A stretch of DNA of 64,000 bases from Verrucomicrobiota bacterium (GTDB lineage: Bacteria; Verrucomicrobiota; Verrucomicrobiia; Opitutales; Opitutaceae): the NCBI GenBank assembly GCA_023426435.1, contig JAFAAS010000021.1:9993-73992 (forward strand). Reading direction: 5' to 3'. The notes beneath the pieces are model-generated. The model was given only the letters and a program-made list of their open reading frames with translations. It did no database searches and had not been told where the DNA came from. The position numbers and the translations under genes were made by a program. This document shows, in pieces, positions 31,921 to 42,600 of this stretch (its first letter is position 1; the number at the start of each line of letters is the position of its first letter).

Positions 31921-33909
31921 TCAGAGCGATTGCGCCGCCGCCACGACCGCTTCGACGGTAACGCCGAGTTCCTTGAAGATAACCGGCGCCGGCGCACTGA
32001 GGCCAAAGCGATCGATCCCGATCACCTTGCCATCGAGGCCGACGTATTTCGACCAGAGCCCGGTCACGCCCGCTTCGACCGCGACGCGCTTACGGCACGA
32101 TATCGGCAGCACGCTTTCGCGATACTCCGCCGGCTGCTGGTCGAATCGGAAAAACGAGGGCATCGAAACCACGCGCACGCCCGCGCCGAGCTGCTTGGCC
32201 GCGGCCAGCGCGAGCTGCAACTCGCTGCCGCTCGACAGCAGGATGTGCGTGAGCTCGGCCGTCTCGCGCAATGCGATGTAGCCGCCCTTCAACACTCCCG
32301 TGCGGCGGAGCTGCACGTCGATATCGTTCAACTGCGGCAGCGTCTGGCGCGTGAGCGCGAGCAAGGTCGGCCCGTCCGTCCGTTCCATCGCCGCCGCAAA
32401 TGCGCCCGCGGTCTCCTCCGGATCCGCCGGACGAATCACGTCGAGATTCGGAATCACGCGCAACCCCGTCACCGTTTCCACGGGCTGGTGCGTCGGGCCG
32501 TCTTCGCCCACGCCGATCGAGTCATGCGTGTAGATATAAACCACCGGGAGCTTCGCCAGCGCCGCGAGGCGCATCGAGGGACGCGAGTAATCGGCAAACA
32601 CCAAAAACGTCGCCACGCTCGGACGGAAAAGCCCGTCGTAAGCGACACCGTTCGCGATCGCGGCCATGCCGTGTTCGCGAATGCCAAACCGGATGTTGCG
32701 ACCCGCGCGATTGCTCGCGTCGAAATCCTTGTCGGCGGCGATGTAGTTCAACGTCGAGCCATACAGGTCGGCGCTGCCACCGATGAGCAGCGGCAACTCG
32801 GCCGCGATCGGCTGCAGCACGTCACGACCCGCGGCGCGCGTCGCAAGCTTCGCATCGGCGGGGAACGCCGGAATCTTTTCGAGCAGCGCAGCGGCGCTCG
32901 GCGCGGTTTGCGCGGCATCGAGCAGCGCAGCTTTGTCCGCATTCGCTTCGCGCCAGGCCTTGTAGGTCTTGTGCCACTTGTTGCACTGGCGGACTAGGCG
33001 GGCCTTGTGATCCGCAAAATACGCCCGCACGTCATCGCTGACGAAGAAGTGCTGATCCGCGGGAAGCTCGAGACCGGCGCGAGCGCCTTCGGCAAACTTC
33101 GCCCCACCCTCGCCGTGGCCCTTCGCCGTGCCGGCAACTTCGGGAATGCCGCGCGCGATCTGCGTCTTCGCGATGATCAGCTGCGGTTTTCCGCTCTTCG
33201 TCTTCTTGGCTTTGTTGAACGCCTTCAGGAACGCCACCATGTCGTGGCCGTCGACCGTTTGGACGTCCCAACCGATCGCCTTGAAACGCGCGGCCGTGTT
33301 TTCGCTCTGCGTCTTGTCGGCCATCGCGTCGAGCGTCACGTCGTTCGCGTCGTAAATCAGGATGAGGTTATCGAGCTTCTGATGCCCGGCGAACGAGATC
33401 GCCTCCAAGGCGACACCTTCCTGCATGCAACCGTCGCCCGCGAGACAGACAACGTGGTAGTCGAAAATCGGATGCTCCGCGGTATTGAAACGCGCGGCCG
33501 CCATTTGTCCGGCCAGCGCCATGCCGACCGCGTTGCCCACGCCTTGTCCGAGCGGACCGGTGGTGCACTCGACACCGGGCGTCTCATGAAACTCCGGATG
33601 CCCGGGCGTGACGCTGTGCAGCGAACGGAACTTCTTCACCTGCTCGAGCGGCACATCGTAACCGCTCAGGTGCAACCAGCCGTAAAGAAACATGCTGCCG
33701 TGTCCGGCCGAGAGAATGAAACGGTCGCGATTGATCCAACGCGGACGCTCTGGATTGTGCTGCAACGCGTGACCGAAGAGCACCGCACCGATTTCCGCGG
33801 CGCCGAGCGGAAGTCCAAGATGCCCCGACGAGCACGCATGCACGGCGTCGATGGCGAGCCCGCGGGCCTGGTTCGCAGCTTTGGCGAGGAGATGAGTTTG
33901 AAGCGTCAT
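31921..33909 (-). CDS. tkt: transketolase
   Basis: ATG 33909 gives a 662-residue thiamine-diphosphate enzyme of the pentose phosphate pathway. Visible are AVHACSSGHLGLPLGAAEIG (N-terminal His), GPLGQGVGNAVGMALAGQ, the ThDP motif GDGCMQEG...NDVTLD, the pyrimidine-domain RNIRFGIREHGM and DSIGVGEDGPTHQPVE. Complete and normal length. It also feeds erythrose 4-phosphate to the DAHP synthase encoded elsewhere in the window. Confidence 0.96.
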   Translation of the reverse strand: MTLQTHLLAKAANQARGLAIDAVHACSSGHLGLPLGAAEIGAVLFGHALQHNPERPRWINRDRFILSAGHGSMFLYGWLHLSGYDVPLEQVKKFRSLHSVTPGHPEFHETPGVECTTGPLGQGVGNAVGMALAGQMAAARFNTAEHPIFDYHVVCLAGDGCMQEGVALEAISFAGHQKLDNLILIYDANDVTLDAMADKTQSENTAARFKAIGWDVQTVDGHDMVAFLKAFNKAKKTKSGKPQLIIAKTQIARGIPEVAGTAKGHGEGGAKFAEGARAGLELPADQHFFVSDDVRAYFADHKARLVRQCNKWHKTYKAWREANADKAALLDAAQTAPSAAALLEKIPAFPADAKLATRAAGRDVLQPIAAELPLLIGGSADLYGSTLNYIAADKDFDASNRAGRNIRFGIREHGMAAIANGVAYDGLFRPSVATFLVFADYSRPSMRLAALAKLPVVYIYTHDSIGVGEDGPTHQPVETVTGLRVIPNLDVIRPADPEETAGAFAAAMERTDGPTLLALTRQTLPQLNDIDVQLRRTGVLKGGYIALRETAELTHILLSSGSELQLALAAAKQLGAGVRVVSMPSFFRFDQQPAEYRESVLPISCRKRVAVEAGVTGLWSKYVGLDGKVIGIDRFGLSAPAPVIFKELGVTVEAVVAAAQSL

Positions 33910-34032
33910 GATATAAGAAGGGTTAGCACTAGGCCGCGCCCCGCGGTGCGGGAAGGCAAAAATCCACGTTGTGACAGCGTTCGACCCCGGGCAAATCGCC
34001 CGCGCAGTCATCCTATAGAATGCAAGAAAGCA

Positions 34033-34092
34033 GGTGGAACCCGACGTCCCGTCGGGTTGCTTGGCCAGACAGGGCGAGCCATCCCCGGCGAG
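34033..34092. repeat. GGTGGA-hairpin repeat element, copy 2
   Basis: GGTGGA is followed by AACCCGACG-TCC-CGTCGGGTT (perfect 9-bp stem, 34038-34058), then a tail containing GGGCGAGCCATCCCCGGCGAG. The tail resembles that of the copy at 42835. It lies between manC and tkt, both on the minus strand, and may terminate manC. Confidence 0.6.
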
Positions 34093-34133
34093 ACGTTGAT
34101 CAAACCGCCCCCGCGAGCGCCCGGCTCCGCCAC

Positions 34134-35201
34134 TTACATCATTTCCTTCGGCAGCATCGGCATGAGCTTCTTGATGTCCTGCACGGCGTCCCGATGGCAG
34201 ACGAGCACGGCATCGGGTGTCTCCACCACGACAAGATCCTGCACGCCCACCAGCGCCACCACGCGGCCATTGCTGATGGCGATGTTCTTTTGCGCATTCA
34301 CGCCGAGCACCAGGCCTCGGACCGCGTTGCCCGCGGAATCCGCCGGCAAATGCGGCGGCAGCGAGGTCCACATGCCGACATCGTCCCAATCGTATTCCGC
34401 CAAAATCGTCTCCACCGCCGCCGCTTTTTCCATGATCGCGTAATCCACCGAAATCTTCGGCAGCGTCGGAAAGCGCTCGGCCAGGTAAACCGTCGGATCG
34501 CCCGCCGGAAACTCCCGCACGAACCTCGCGAGTTCAGGCGCATGTTTTTCCGCTTCCGCCAGGAACGCATTTACCCGCCACATGAACATGCCCGCGTTCC
34601 ACGCATAATTACCGCTCGCAACATACTTCTCCGCCGTGGCGAGATCCGGCTTTTCGACGAAGCGCTTCACGCGACGCACCGTTCCGAGTTCCGCCGTCCG
34701 CGCGACTTCGTCGCCCATCTCCAGATAACCGAATCCAGGCGACGGATACGACGGCTTGATCGCAAACGTCAGCAGCGCGTCGCTGGCGGCGGCCCGCGTC
34801 AGCGCCGCCGCCAGCTGCCCCGCGAGGCGCGCGGTGTTGCTGATCAAATGATCCGCCGGCAGCAGCGCCATGACGGCGTCCGCATTGCGCGCGCGCACCA
34901 GGCCGGTCGCCAGCGCCGCGGCGGGCGCCGTGTCGCGTTTCGCCGGCTCCGCAACGATCTGCTCCGGCGCAAGGAACGACAACGCTTCGCGCGCCGCCGC
35001 CAGCTGAACTTCGTTGGTCAGCACGAAAATGTTCGCGCGCGGCACCACGCCTTCGAGCCGGCGAACCGTTTCCTCCAGCATGGTCCGCTCGGAAAAAAGT
35101 TTCAGCAGGTGCTTCGGCGTGCGCTGCCGACTCATCGGCCAGAAGCGCTCGCCGCTGCCGCCGGCCATGATGCAAACGTAGGCGTTCGGATTCTCGGTCA
35201 T
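34134..35201 (-). CDS. manC: mannose-1-phosphate guanylyltransferase
   Basis: This 355-residue nucleotidyltransferase makes GDP-mannose for polysaccharides. The N-terminal MAGGSGERFWPMSRQRTPKH is the pyrophosphorylase loop. FVEKPDLATAEKYVASGNYA and WNAGMFMWR, and WDDVGMWTSL are typical of the short, isomerase-free GMP class. There is no other sugar-nucleotide gene beside it. Confidence 0.93.
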   Translation of the reverse strand: MTENPNAYVCIMAGGSGERFWPMSRQRTPKHLLKLFSERTMLEETVRRLEGVVPRANIFVLTNEVQLAAAREALSFLAPEQIVAEPAKRDTAPAAALATGLVRARNADAVMALLPADHLISNTARLAGQLAAALTRAAASDALLTFAIKPSYPSPGFGYLEMGDEVARTAELGTVRRVKRFVEKPDLATAEKYVASGNYAWNAGMFMWRVNAFLAEAEKHAPELARFVREFPAGDPTVYLAERFPTLPKISVDYAIMEKAAAVETILAEYDWDDVGMWTSLPPHLPADSAGNAVRGLVLGVNAQKNIAISNGRVVALVGVQDLVVVETPDAVLVCHRDAVQDIKKLMPMLPKEMM

Positions 35202-35298
35202 GGGAATATGCGTGATTAAAAGTCGCCGAATGTCACGGCGAAGCCTGAAAGGCCAAGCCTTAACACCGAAAGCTCCACCCGGTTCCCCACATCGGGGT

Positions 35299-36297
35299 TT
35301 ACGTCACGCGCACCACAATCTTCCCGAACTGCCCGCCGCGCTCCATCAACGCAAACGCGTTTCCTGCGCGCTCCAGCGGAATGACGTCGCTGACGATCGG
35401 TTTGATCGTGTGCTGCGCAACATACTGCAGCATCGCCCGCCAGTCCGCCGGCGAACCCATCGTCGTTCCCAGCAACGAAAGCTGACGCCAAAAAACCTTG
35501 CGCATCGGCAACAGCGGCGGATTCCCCCGCGTCGCACCGAAAAACACGATCCGCCCGCCCGGCGCCGCCAGATCGATCAACGACTCGAATCCCGGCCCTC
35601 CCGCGCTGTCGACGATCACGTCGAAGCCGCCCGCGCGTTTTTCGAGTTCCGCCCCCCAATTCTCCTGCGTGTAATTCACACCGCCCGTCGCACCGAGCGC
35701 GATCGCACGATCGATTTTCTCCTGCGAACTCGACGTCACCCAAACCTCCGCTGCATGCGCGACCGCAAACTGCAGGGCAAACAACGCCACGCCACCGCCA
35801 ATCCCTGTGATCAACACTTTCTCTCTCGTCTGCAATTGCGCCCGCGTCGAAATCGCGCGCCACGCCGTCAATCCTGCCAACGGCAACGCCGCAGCTTCTT
35901 CCCACGACAACTGCGCCGGTTTCTCCGCCAGTTGCTCCACCGGCACCGAGATCCGCTCCGCCAGCGTTCCGTCGCGCGGCAATCCGAGAATCGAAAACGT
36001 GGACGCCGACTGCGCCCGATCGTCCTCCCCCCAACCGAACGCCGGATAAATGATCACTTCGCGCCCAACCCAAGACTCGTCGCCGCCTTCTCCCACCGCC
36101 GTCACCACGCCCGCGCCATCCGACCCGGGAATGTTCGGCCACTTCAATCCTGCATACTGGCCCGCCTTGATCCAGACATCGCGATGATTCAGCGCCGCCG
36201 CGCGAATCTCGACCACCGCTTCGCCCGCCTTGGGCGTCGGTGCCGGCACATCGGCAATTTCGAGTTGGTTGATTCCATTGAGTCGGACGGCGCGCAT
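35299..36297 (-). CDS. zinc-type alcohol dehydrogenase / quinone oxidoreductase family protein
   Basis: A 332-residue medium-chain dehydrogenase/reductase. The GroES-like domain has AALNHRDVWIKAGQYAGLKW and PGSDGAGVVTAVGEG. The Rossmann domain has VLITGIGGGVALFALQFAVA (modified GxGxxG) and FFGATRGNPP. The structural-zinc Cys cluster is absent, as in quinone oxidoreductases. The cofactor is probably NADPH; the substrate is unknown. Confidence 0.83.
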   Translation of the reverse strand: MRAVRLNGINQLEIADVPAPTPKAGEAVVEIRAAALNHRDVWIKAGQYAGLKWPNIPGSDGAGVVTAVGEGGDESWVGREVIIYPAFGWGEDDRAQSASTFSILGLPRDGTLAERISVPVEQLAEKPAQLSWEEAAALPLAGLTAWRAISTRAQLQTREKVLITGIGGGVALFALQFAVAHAAEVWVTSSSQEKIDRAIALGATGGVNYTQENWGAELEKRAGGFDVIVDSAGGPGFESLIDLAAPGGRIVFFGATRGNPPLLPMRKVFWRQLSLLGTTMGSPADWRAMLQYVAQHTIKPIVSDVIPLERAGNAFALMERGGQFGKIVVRVT

Positions 36298-36302
36298 GAT
36301 GG

Positions 36303-36340
36303 AGGAAGTGACAAGTAAGAAGTATCAAGTAGCAAGAGCC
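36303..36340. repeat. AAGTA-type short tandem repeat
   Basis: AAGTGACAAGTAAGAAGTAT then CAAGTAGCAAG is a degenerate 7-8-base tandem array between divergent genes. It is a different sequence from the GTAGCGA arrays but has a similar design. Confidence 0.3.
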
Positions 36341-36372
36341 TCGATCCGCAAACCCGCCCGCGCCTCACCCTC

Positions 36373-36939
36373 GTGCTCCTCGCCTTTCACAAACCCTACG
36401 GCGTCCTTTCGCAATTCACTCCCGAAGTCGGATCGCGCTGGCGCACGCTCGCCGAATTCTCGCTTCCGAAAAACGTTTACGCGCTCGGGCGTCTCGATGC
36501 CGACTCCGAGGGTTTGCTGCTCTTGAGCGACGAGCCGGGCCTCAACTCCGATCTCCTCAATCCTGAGCGCGGCCATCGCCGCGAATACTGGGCGCAGGTC
36601 GAGCGCATCCCCGATGCCGTCGCTCTGGCAAAACTCGAACGCGGCATCCGGATCGGCGACTACACCACGCGCCGCTGCCGCGTTCGACCTCTCGACCCGC
36701 CACCACCCTTGCCGCCGCGCGATCCGCCGATCCGGTTTCGCAAAAGCGTTCCCGATTCCTGGCTCTCGCTTGAGCTCACCGAGGGCAAAAACCGTCAGGT
36801 GCGCCGCATGACCGCCGCGATTGGCCATCCGACCTTGCGTCTCATCCGTGTGCGCATCGGAGACTTCACCCTCGGGGAGCTCGCGCCCGGGAAATGGCGC
36901 GAACTCACCGCCGCCGAACGCGCGGCCGTGTTCAAGTAG
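36373..36939 (+). CDS. 23S rRNA pseudouridine synthase, RluE family
   Basis: A 188-residue synthase without an S4 domain: LLAFHKPYGVLSQFTPEVG, the catalytic-Asp motif ALGRLDADSEGLLLLS, and the C-terminal LTEGKNRQVRRMTAAIGHPT, LRLIRVRIGD. This matches the short RluE type that modifies 23S rRNA U2457 in E. coli. The start is GTG 36373. It ends 24 bases before the convergent OYE-like gene. Confidence 0.88.
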   Translation: MLLAFHKPYGVLSQFTPEVGSRWRTLAEFSLPKNVYALGRLDADSEGLLLLSDEPGLNSDLLNPERGHRREYWAQVERIPDAVALAKLERGIRIGDYTTRRCRVRPLDPPPPLPPRDPPIRFRKSVPDSWLSLELTEGKNRQVRRMTAAIGHPTLRLIRVRIGDFTLGELAPGKWRELTAAERAAVFK

Positions 36940-36963
36940 TGCAGCGTTTCACCCCACCCTGCC

Positions 36964-38034
36964 TCACCAGGCGCGCGCATACTGCTTCGGCGGCGGCACC
37001 GCCTCCGCTCGACCCAACTTTCGCGCCGCATGCGCCGGCCAATACGGATCGCGCAAAAATTCCCGCGCGAGCAGCACCACGTCCGCCTTCCCGCTCCGCA
37101 CAATTTCATCCGCCTGCTCCGGCTGCGTGATCAACCCAACCGCCGCCGTCGCAATGCCCGCCTCTCGGCGCACCCGTTCGGCAAACGGCACCTGATAGCC
37201 GGGACCGATCGCGATCTTCGCATTCGGCACCGCGCCGCCCGAGCTGCAATCGATCAAGTCCACGCCTTCGGTTTTCAACCGCTTCGCCAGCTCGACCGTT
37301 TGCTCGATGTCCCAGCCGCCTTCCACCCAATCCGTGCACGACAACCGCACCGTCAGCGGGAGATGATCCGGCCAAACCGCGCGCACCGCGCGCGTCGTCT
37401 CGAGCAGGAAACGAATCCGGTTCTCGAAACTCCCGCCGTAGCTATCCGTGCGTTGGTTCGAGAGCGGCGACAAAAACTCGTGACTCAGGTATCCATGCGC
37501 CGAATGCAGCTCGAGCCATTCGAATCCCGCCGCCAGCGAGCGTTGCGCCGCCGCCACGAAATCCGCCTGCACGCGTTTGATTTCTTCAACCGTCAACGCA
37601 TGCGGCACTTTATCCAGCCCGTCGCTGAACGCGATCGGACTCGGAGCGACCGGCGTCCATCCGCCGGCGTCGTCCGCCAGATGATCGCCGCCTTCCCACG
37701 GCACCGCCGCACTCGCTTTCCGCCCCGCATGCGCGATTTGAATCCCCGCGACCGCGCCGTGCTCTTTCAGAAAGCGCGTGATCCGCGCAAATGGTTCGAT
37801 GTGCCGCTCGGACCAAATCCCCGTATCGCCGGGGCTGATTCTTCCTTCCGGTGAAACGCCCGTCGCTTCCGCGATGACGAGACCCGCGCCGCCGACAGCC
37901 CGCGACCCGAGATGCACGAGGTGCCAGTCATTCGGCATTCCGTCTTCTGCGGAATATTCGCACATGGGCGAAACGCCGACGCGATTGCGCAGCGTGATGG
38001 ATTTGAGAGTGAAGGAATCGAACAAGGAGGGCAT
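36964..38034 (-). CDS. NADH:flavin oxidoreductase, old yellow enzyme family (YqjM-like)
   Basis: ATG 38034 gives 356 residues of the FMN TIM-barrel OYE class. Motifs are LRNRVGVSPMCEYSAEDG (the YqjM-type Cys), GIQIAHAGRKAS, ELHSAHGYLSHEFLSPLSNQ, RTDSYGGSFENR and VLLAREFLRDPYW. Such enzymes reduce activated alkenes and quinones with NAD(P)H. The physiological substrate is unknown. Confidence 0.92.
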   Translation of the reverse strand: MPSLFDSFTLKSITLRNRVGVSPMCEYSAEDGMPNDWHLVHLGSRAVGGAGLVIAEATGVSPEGRISPGDTGIWSERHIEPFARITRFLKEHGAVAGIQIAHAGRKASAAVPWEGGDHLADDAGGWTPVAPSPIAFSDGLDKVPHALTVEEIKRVQADFVAAAQRSLAAGFEWLELHSAHGYLSHEFLSPLSNQRTDSYGGSFENRIRFLLETTRAVRAVWPDHLPLTVRLSCTDWVEGGWDIEQTVELAKRLKTEGVDLIDCSSGGAVPNAKIAIGPGYQVPFAERVRREAGIATAAVGLITQPEQADEIVRSGKADVVLLAREFLRDPYWPAHAARKLGRAEAVPPPKQYARAW

Positions 38035-38063
38035 TGGATAAAAGAAATTAGGTCGTGGACGAA

Positions 38064-38141
38064 TCAGAGCCGCGTGCGCTCTTCGCTGTCCCACGCAGTC
38101 AGAACAACAAGCGCCGCGAGAATCAGCATCAGGAGAATCAT
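38064..38141 (-). CDS. possible 25-residue membrane micropeptide
   Basis: Between the NodT-like and OYE genes an ATG at 38141 opens a 25-codon frame, MILLMLILAALVVLTAWDSE then ERTRL. It is a single hydrophobic helix with a charged tail. It begins 15 bases after the efflux operon's last stop. No good Shine-Dalgarno is seen. Small helices accompany some RND pumps, but this may be chance. Confidence 0.35.
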   Translation of the reverse strand: MILLMLILAALVVLTAWDSEERTRL

Positions 38142-38156
38142 GGGAGCAAATGCCGT

Positions 38157-39611
38157 TTAACGTGATGCCAACGCGCCTTCGTGGGGAGTCGCGTGCCAGC
38201 CGCCACCCAGCGCTTTGACCAGCGCGACGCGGGCATTGGCCCGCTGCGCCGCCAGCTGCGCCTCCGAGCGTTCGAGCGCGTGCACGCTGCGTTGAGCGTC
38301 GATCACTTCGAGATAGGAAACAAAACCCGCATCGTAACGCGTCTGCGCGCGCGTCGCCGTTCGCCGCGCCGCTTCGAGCGCGCGCGCATGCGCTGCGGTC
38401 TGGTCGCCCAACAGCTTCGTGGCCGTCAACGCATCCTGGACCTCGCGAAACGCCACGAGCACGCGCTGGCGAAACTCGGCCACCGCTTCTTCGTAAGCCG
38501 CACGACTCCGCTCCAGGTTGGCACGATTTCGTCCGCCTTGAAAAATCGGCAAATAAAGCCGCGGTCCAATCGACCAGATCCGCGAATCGGAATCGAACAA
38601 CCGATCAATCTCCCCGCTCGCCTGCCCCGCAAAACCCGTGAGCGAAATCGCCGGAAAAAACGCCGCCTTCGCCACGCCGATCCGCGCATTCGCCGCCGCA
38701 AGCGCTCGCTCGGCCGCGGCAATGTCCGGCCGGCGTTCCAAAAGTTCGGAAGGAAGCCCCGCCGGAATTTCCGGCGCCGCAATCACGCGCGACGTGACAT
38801 CGAGATCGAACGAACTCGCCGGTTCTCCCGCCAACACCGCGAGCGCGTTGCGCACCGCCGCGCCCTGACGCAACAGCGCCGCTTGTTCGGTCTCGGTCAC
38901 CGCCAGCTCGGTCTCGGCCCGCGCCAGATCGAGATCCGCCGCCGTGCCGCTCCTCACCCGGGCAGCGATCAAATCCACCGCCCGACGACGCAATGCGATC
39001 GTGTCGCGCACCGACGCGAGTTCCTGCTCGAGCGCAATCAACGCGAAGTAATTCGTCGCCACCTCTGCCGTCAGCGCGAGTTTCACCGACTCGAACGCCG
39101 CAGCGCTCGCCGCGACGTCCGCCCGAGCGCTTTCATTCAACCGGCGCACGCGTCCAAACAAATCGATTTCCCAACTCGCCTCCAGCGGAGCGCGATACGT
39201 CGTCGTGAGTTCGTTCGGAAAAACATTGTCCGTCGTGGTGGAGTTTCGCTCGCGCGCCACACTCGCACCCACCGCCACCTGCGGCCAATACGCGCCACGC
39301 GCCAATCCCGCCGCGGCGCGAGCCTGCATCACCCGCGCCGCAGCCGCGCGCAAATCCTGATTCGCCGCCAACGCGCGCGCCTCGAGTTCATCGAGCGTCG
39401 GATCGTCGAAGAGCTTCCACCATTCTCCGCGGGCAAACGCATCCGAAGGCGTCGCCGTTTTCCACGTTCCGAATTCTTCCGCGTCGCGGTAAGCCGCGGG
39501 CGCAGGAATTTCGGGTGGCACATAATCCGGGCCGACACTCGGGAGCGCGGCGAAAATCAGGGGCGCGGTCAGAAGGAAAAACGCAGATATTTTCATGAGG
39601 GCCTTTCGCAT
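38157..39611 (-). CDS. NodT/OprM-type outer membrane factor of the second RND system
   Basis: A 484-residue protein (ATG 39611, 3 bases past the pump stop; ATG 39596 also possible) with the tandem outer-membrane-efflux repeats. Seen are VGPDYVPPEIPAP, WWKLFDDPTLDELEARAL, SWEIDLFGRVRRLNESARAD, RRPDIAAAERALAAANARIG and GPRLYLPIFQGGRNRANLER. In the NodT/OprM class VGPDY normally follows a lipobox Cys; here the preceding residues are AALPS, with no Cys. The protein is therefore probably not lipidated. Confidence 0.88.
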   Translation of the reverse strand: MRKALMKISAFFLLTAPLIFAALPSVGPDYVPPEIPAPAAYRDAEEFGTWKTATPSDAFARGEWWKLFDDPTLDELEARALAANQDLRAAAARVMQARAAAGLARGAYWPQVAVGASVARERNSTTTDNVFPNELTTTYRAPLEASWEIDLFGRVRRLNESARADVAASAAAFESVKLALTAEVATNYFALIALEQELASVRDTIALRRRAVDLIAARVRSGTAADLDLARAETELAVTETEQAALLRQGAAVRNALAVLAGEPASSFDLDVTSRVIAAPEIPAGLPSELLERRPDIAAAERALAAANARIGVAKAAFFPAISLTGFAGQASGEIDRLFDSDSRIWSIGPRLYLPIFQGGRNRANLERSRAAYEEAVAEFRQRVLVAFREVQDALTATKLLGDQTAAHARALEAARRTATRAQTRYDAGFVSYLEVIDAQRSVHALERSEAQLAAQRANARVALVKALGGGWHATPHEGALASR

Positions 39612-39614
39612 TAT

Positions 39615-42600
39615 TCAGGCGTGCTGGGGAACAGCGTGCGGCACCGCCGGCGCCGGTTTCCGAACGCCGAGCTTCTCCAAAACCACGTAGAAAACAGGCG
39701 TGAGAAAGAGTCCGAAGAACGTCACGCCGATCATTCCTGCAAACACCGCGACGCCCATCGCTCGCCGCATCTCGGCGCCCGCGCCAGTGCTGATCACGAG
39801 CGGAAACACGCCCGCGATGAACGCGATCGATGTCATCAGGATCGGCCGCAACCGCAGCCGCGCGGCATCGAGCGCCGCATCGACAATCGACGCGCCTTCC
39901 TCGCGACGCTTCAGCGCGAACTCGACGATCAAGATCGCGTTCTTCGCCGCGAGTCCGATCAGCACGATCAGACCGATTTGCGTGAAGACGTTGTTCTCAC
40001 CACGCGTCAGCCAGAGTCCGACCATCGCCGAAAAGAGCGCCATCGGCACGATCAGGATCACCGCAAACGGCAGCCGGAAACTTTCGTATTGCGCCGCCAG
40101 CACGAGAAACACGAGCAGGATGCTCAGCGGGTAAACCCACAGCCCCGCGTTTCCGGCGAGGATCTTTTGAAACGTGAGCTCGGTCCACTCGAGCGCGAAG
40201 CCTTTCGGCAAATGCTCGTCGGCGAGTTCCTGCATCAACGCTTCGGCTTGCCCCGAACTGAATCCGGGCGCGGGCGCAGCATTGATCTCGGCCGCGGGAT
40301 AACCGTTGTAACGCATGACGCGTTCCGGACCGTAGCTTTCCCGCACGTCCACCAGCGATCCAAGCGACACCAGTTCGCCACGATCGTTGCGGGTCTTGAG
40401 ACGAGCGATGTCCTCCGGCGCATCGCGGAATTCGGCGTCGGCTTGCGCGATCACCTGATACGTCCGGCCGAAGCGGTTGAAATCGTTCACATAGAGCGAA
40501 CCGAGGTTGATCTGCATCGTCTCGAAAACGTTCTGTAACGGCACGCCCTGCGTCTTCGCCTTCACGCGATCGACATCTGCCTCGAGCTGCGGCGTGTTGA
40601 TCGTGAAGCTCGAAAACATCCCGGTGAGGCCGGGGCTTTCATACGCTTTTCCGATCAACGTCTGCGTGGCGTCGTAAAGTGCATCGAGACCGAGATCCGC
40701 CCGATCTTCGACATACAGTTTGAACCCGCCCGTCTGCCCCAGGCCCATCACCGGCGGCGGCGGAAAGATCGCCACGAACGCGTCCTGGATCTCACCGAAC
40801 TGCCGCTGCAGTTCCGCCGCAATCGCATCGCCGGAGAGCTCGGACGCCTGGCGGTCTTCGAATGGCTTCAGCCCGACGAATACAATTCCGCTATTGGTCG
40901 AGTTCGTGAATCCGTTGATCGACAAACCGGGAAACGCGATCGCGTTGGCGACGCCAGGATGCGCGAGCGCCAGCTCGCTCATGCGACGGATCACCTCATC
41001 CGTGCGATCGAGCGAAGCGGCCGAAGGAAGCTGCGCGAACGCGATCAGGTATTGCTTATCCTGCGACGGCACAAAACCGGTCGGGATCGACTTGAACGAA
41101 AATCCGGTGAACGCGAGCAGGCCGGCGTAAACGACCAGCGCGATCGCGGAAACGCGGATGAGCCGCGCCACGCCTTGCGAATACTTCTGCGCCGACCATT
41201 CGAAGAAGCGGTTGAACGGACGGAAAAACCAGCCGAGCGCACGATCGAGGAAACGCGTCACCACATCCTTCGGCGCATGATGATCGCGCAGCAGCAGCGC
41301 GCTGAGTGCCGGCGAAAGCGTGAGCGAGTTAAACGCCGAGATGACCGTCGAAATCGCGATCGTGATCGCGAACTGCTTGTAGAATTGCCCCGTGAGACCG
41401 GTGATGAACGCCGTCGGAATAAACACCGCCGAAAGCACGAGCGCCGTGGCGATAATCGGCCCGGTCACTTCGCGCATGGCCTGACGCGTGGCTTCGAACG
41501 GCGTCTTCCCGAGCGCGATGTTTCGCTCGACGTTTTCGACCACGACAATCGCGTCGTCGACGACGATGCCGATCGCCAGCACCAGGCCAAAGAGCGAAAG
41601 CGCGTTGATCGAAAATCCAAGCGCCTGCATCACCGCAAACGTGCCCACGAGCGACACCGGCACCGCCGCGAGCGGGATGATCGAAGCCCGCCAGGTTTGA
41701 AGAAACAAAATCACCACGATCACCACGAGCGCGACCGCCTCCAGCAGCGTTTTCACCACAGCCTTGATCGAATCGCGGACAAAGATCGTCGGATCGTAAA
41801 CGATGTTGTAGTCGAGCCCGTCCGGGAAGTTCGCCTTCAGCTCCGCCATCGTGGCCCGCACGGCATCCGAAGTCGCGATCGCGTTGGAACCCGGCAGCTG
41901 CGCGATCGGCAATGCAACCGCGGTCTGGTTGTTGAGCAGCGAACGCAACGCATATTCCGATGCGCCGAGTTCGATGCGAGCCACGTCGCCCAGTTGAACA
42001 CGTTCGCCGTTCGTGCCGGCTTTCACGACGATCGCGCCAAACTCTTCCTCGGTCGCAAGACGCCCGCGGGTGTTGATCAGAAGCTCGGTATCGGTCGGCC
42101 GTGACAGCGGTTGCTGGCCGACCGCACCCGCCGCGACTTGAACATTCTGCTCGCGGATCGCGGCCACGACGTCCGACGCGGTCAGGCCTTTCGCCGCGAC
42201 TTTGTTGGGATCGAGCCAAACGCGCATCGCGTAATCGCCCGATCCGAAAACCCGCACGTCGCCCACTCCGTTCAACCGCGCCAACACGTCGCGGACCTGC
42301 AGCGTCGCATAGTTCCGCACGTAGATGTCGTCGTAACGCCCGTCGGGTGAAAACAGGTGCACGACCATCAGCAGGTCGGGCGAGGTTTTCTGCGTGGTGA
42401 CGCCGAGCCGGCGAACTTCTTCCGGCAATTTCGGCAGTGCCTGCGCCACGCGATTCTGCACCTGCACCTGCGCGTTATCGAGATCCGTGCCGAGCGCGAA
42501 CGTGATGGTCAGCGTCATCACGCCGTCGCTCGTCGCCTGCGAGAACATGTAGAGCGACTGCTCGACACCATTGATCGCCTGCTCGAGCGGCGCCGCGACG

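Noticed and set aside
33940..33975. CCCGC/GCGGG hairpin upstream of tkt as a second terminator
   Set aside because: The stem is short and imperfect; the GGTGGA-hairpin at 34038-34058 is a better candidate for ending manC.
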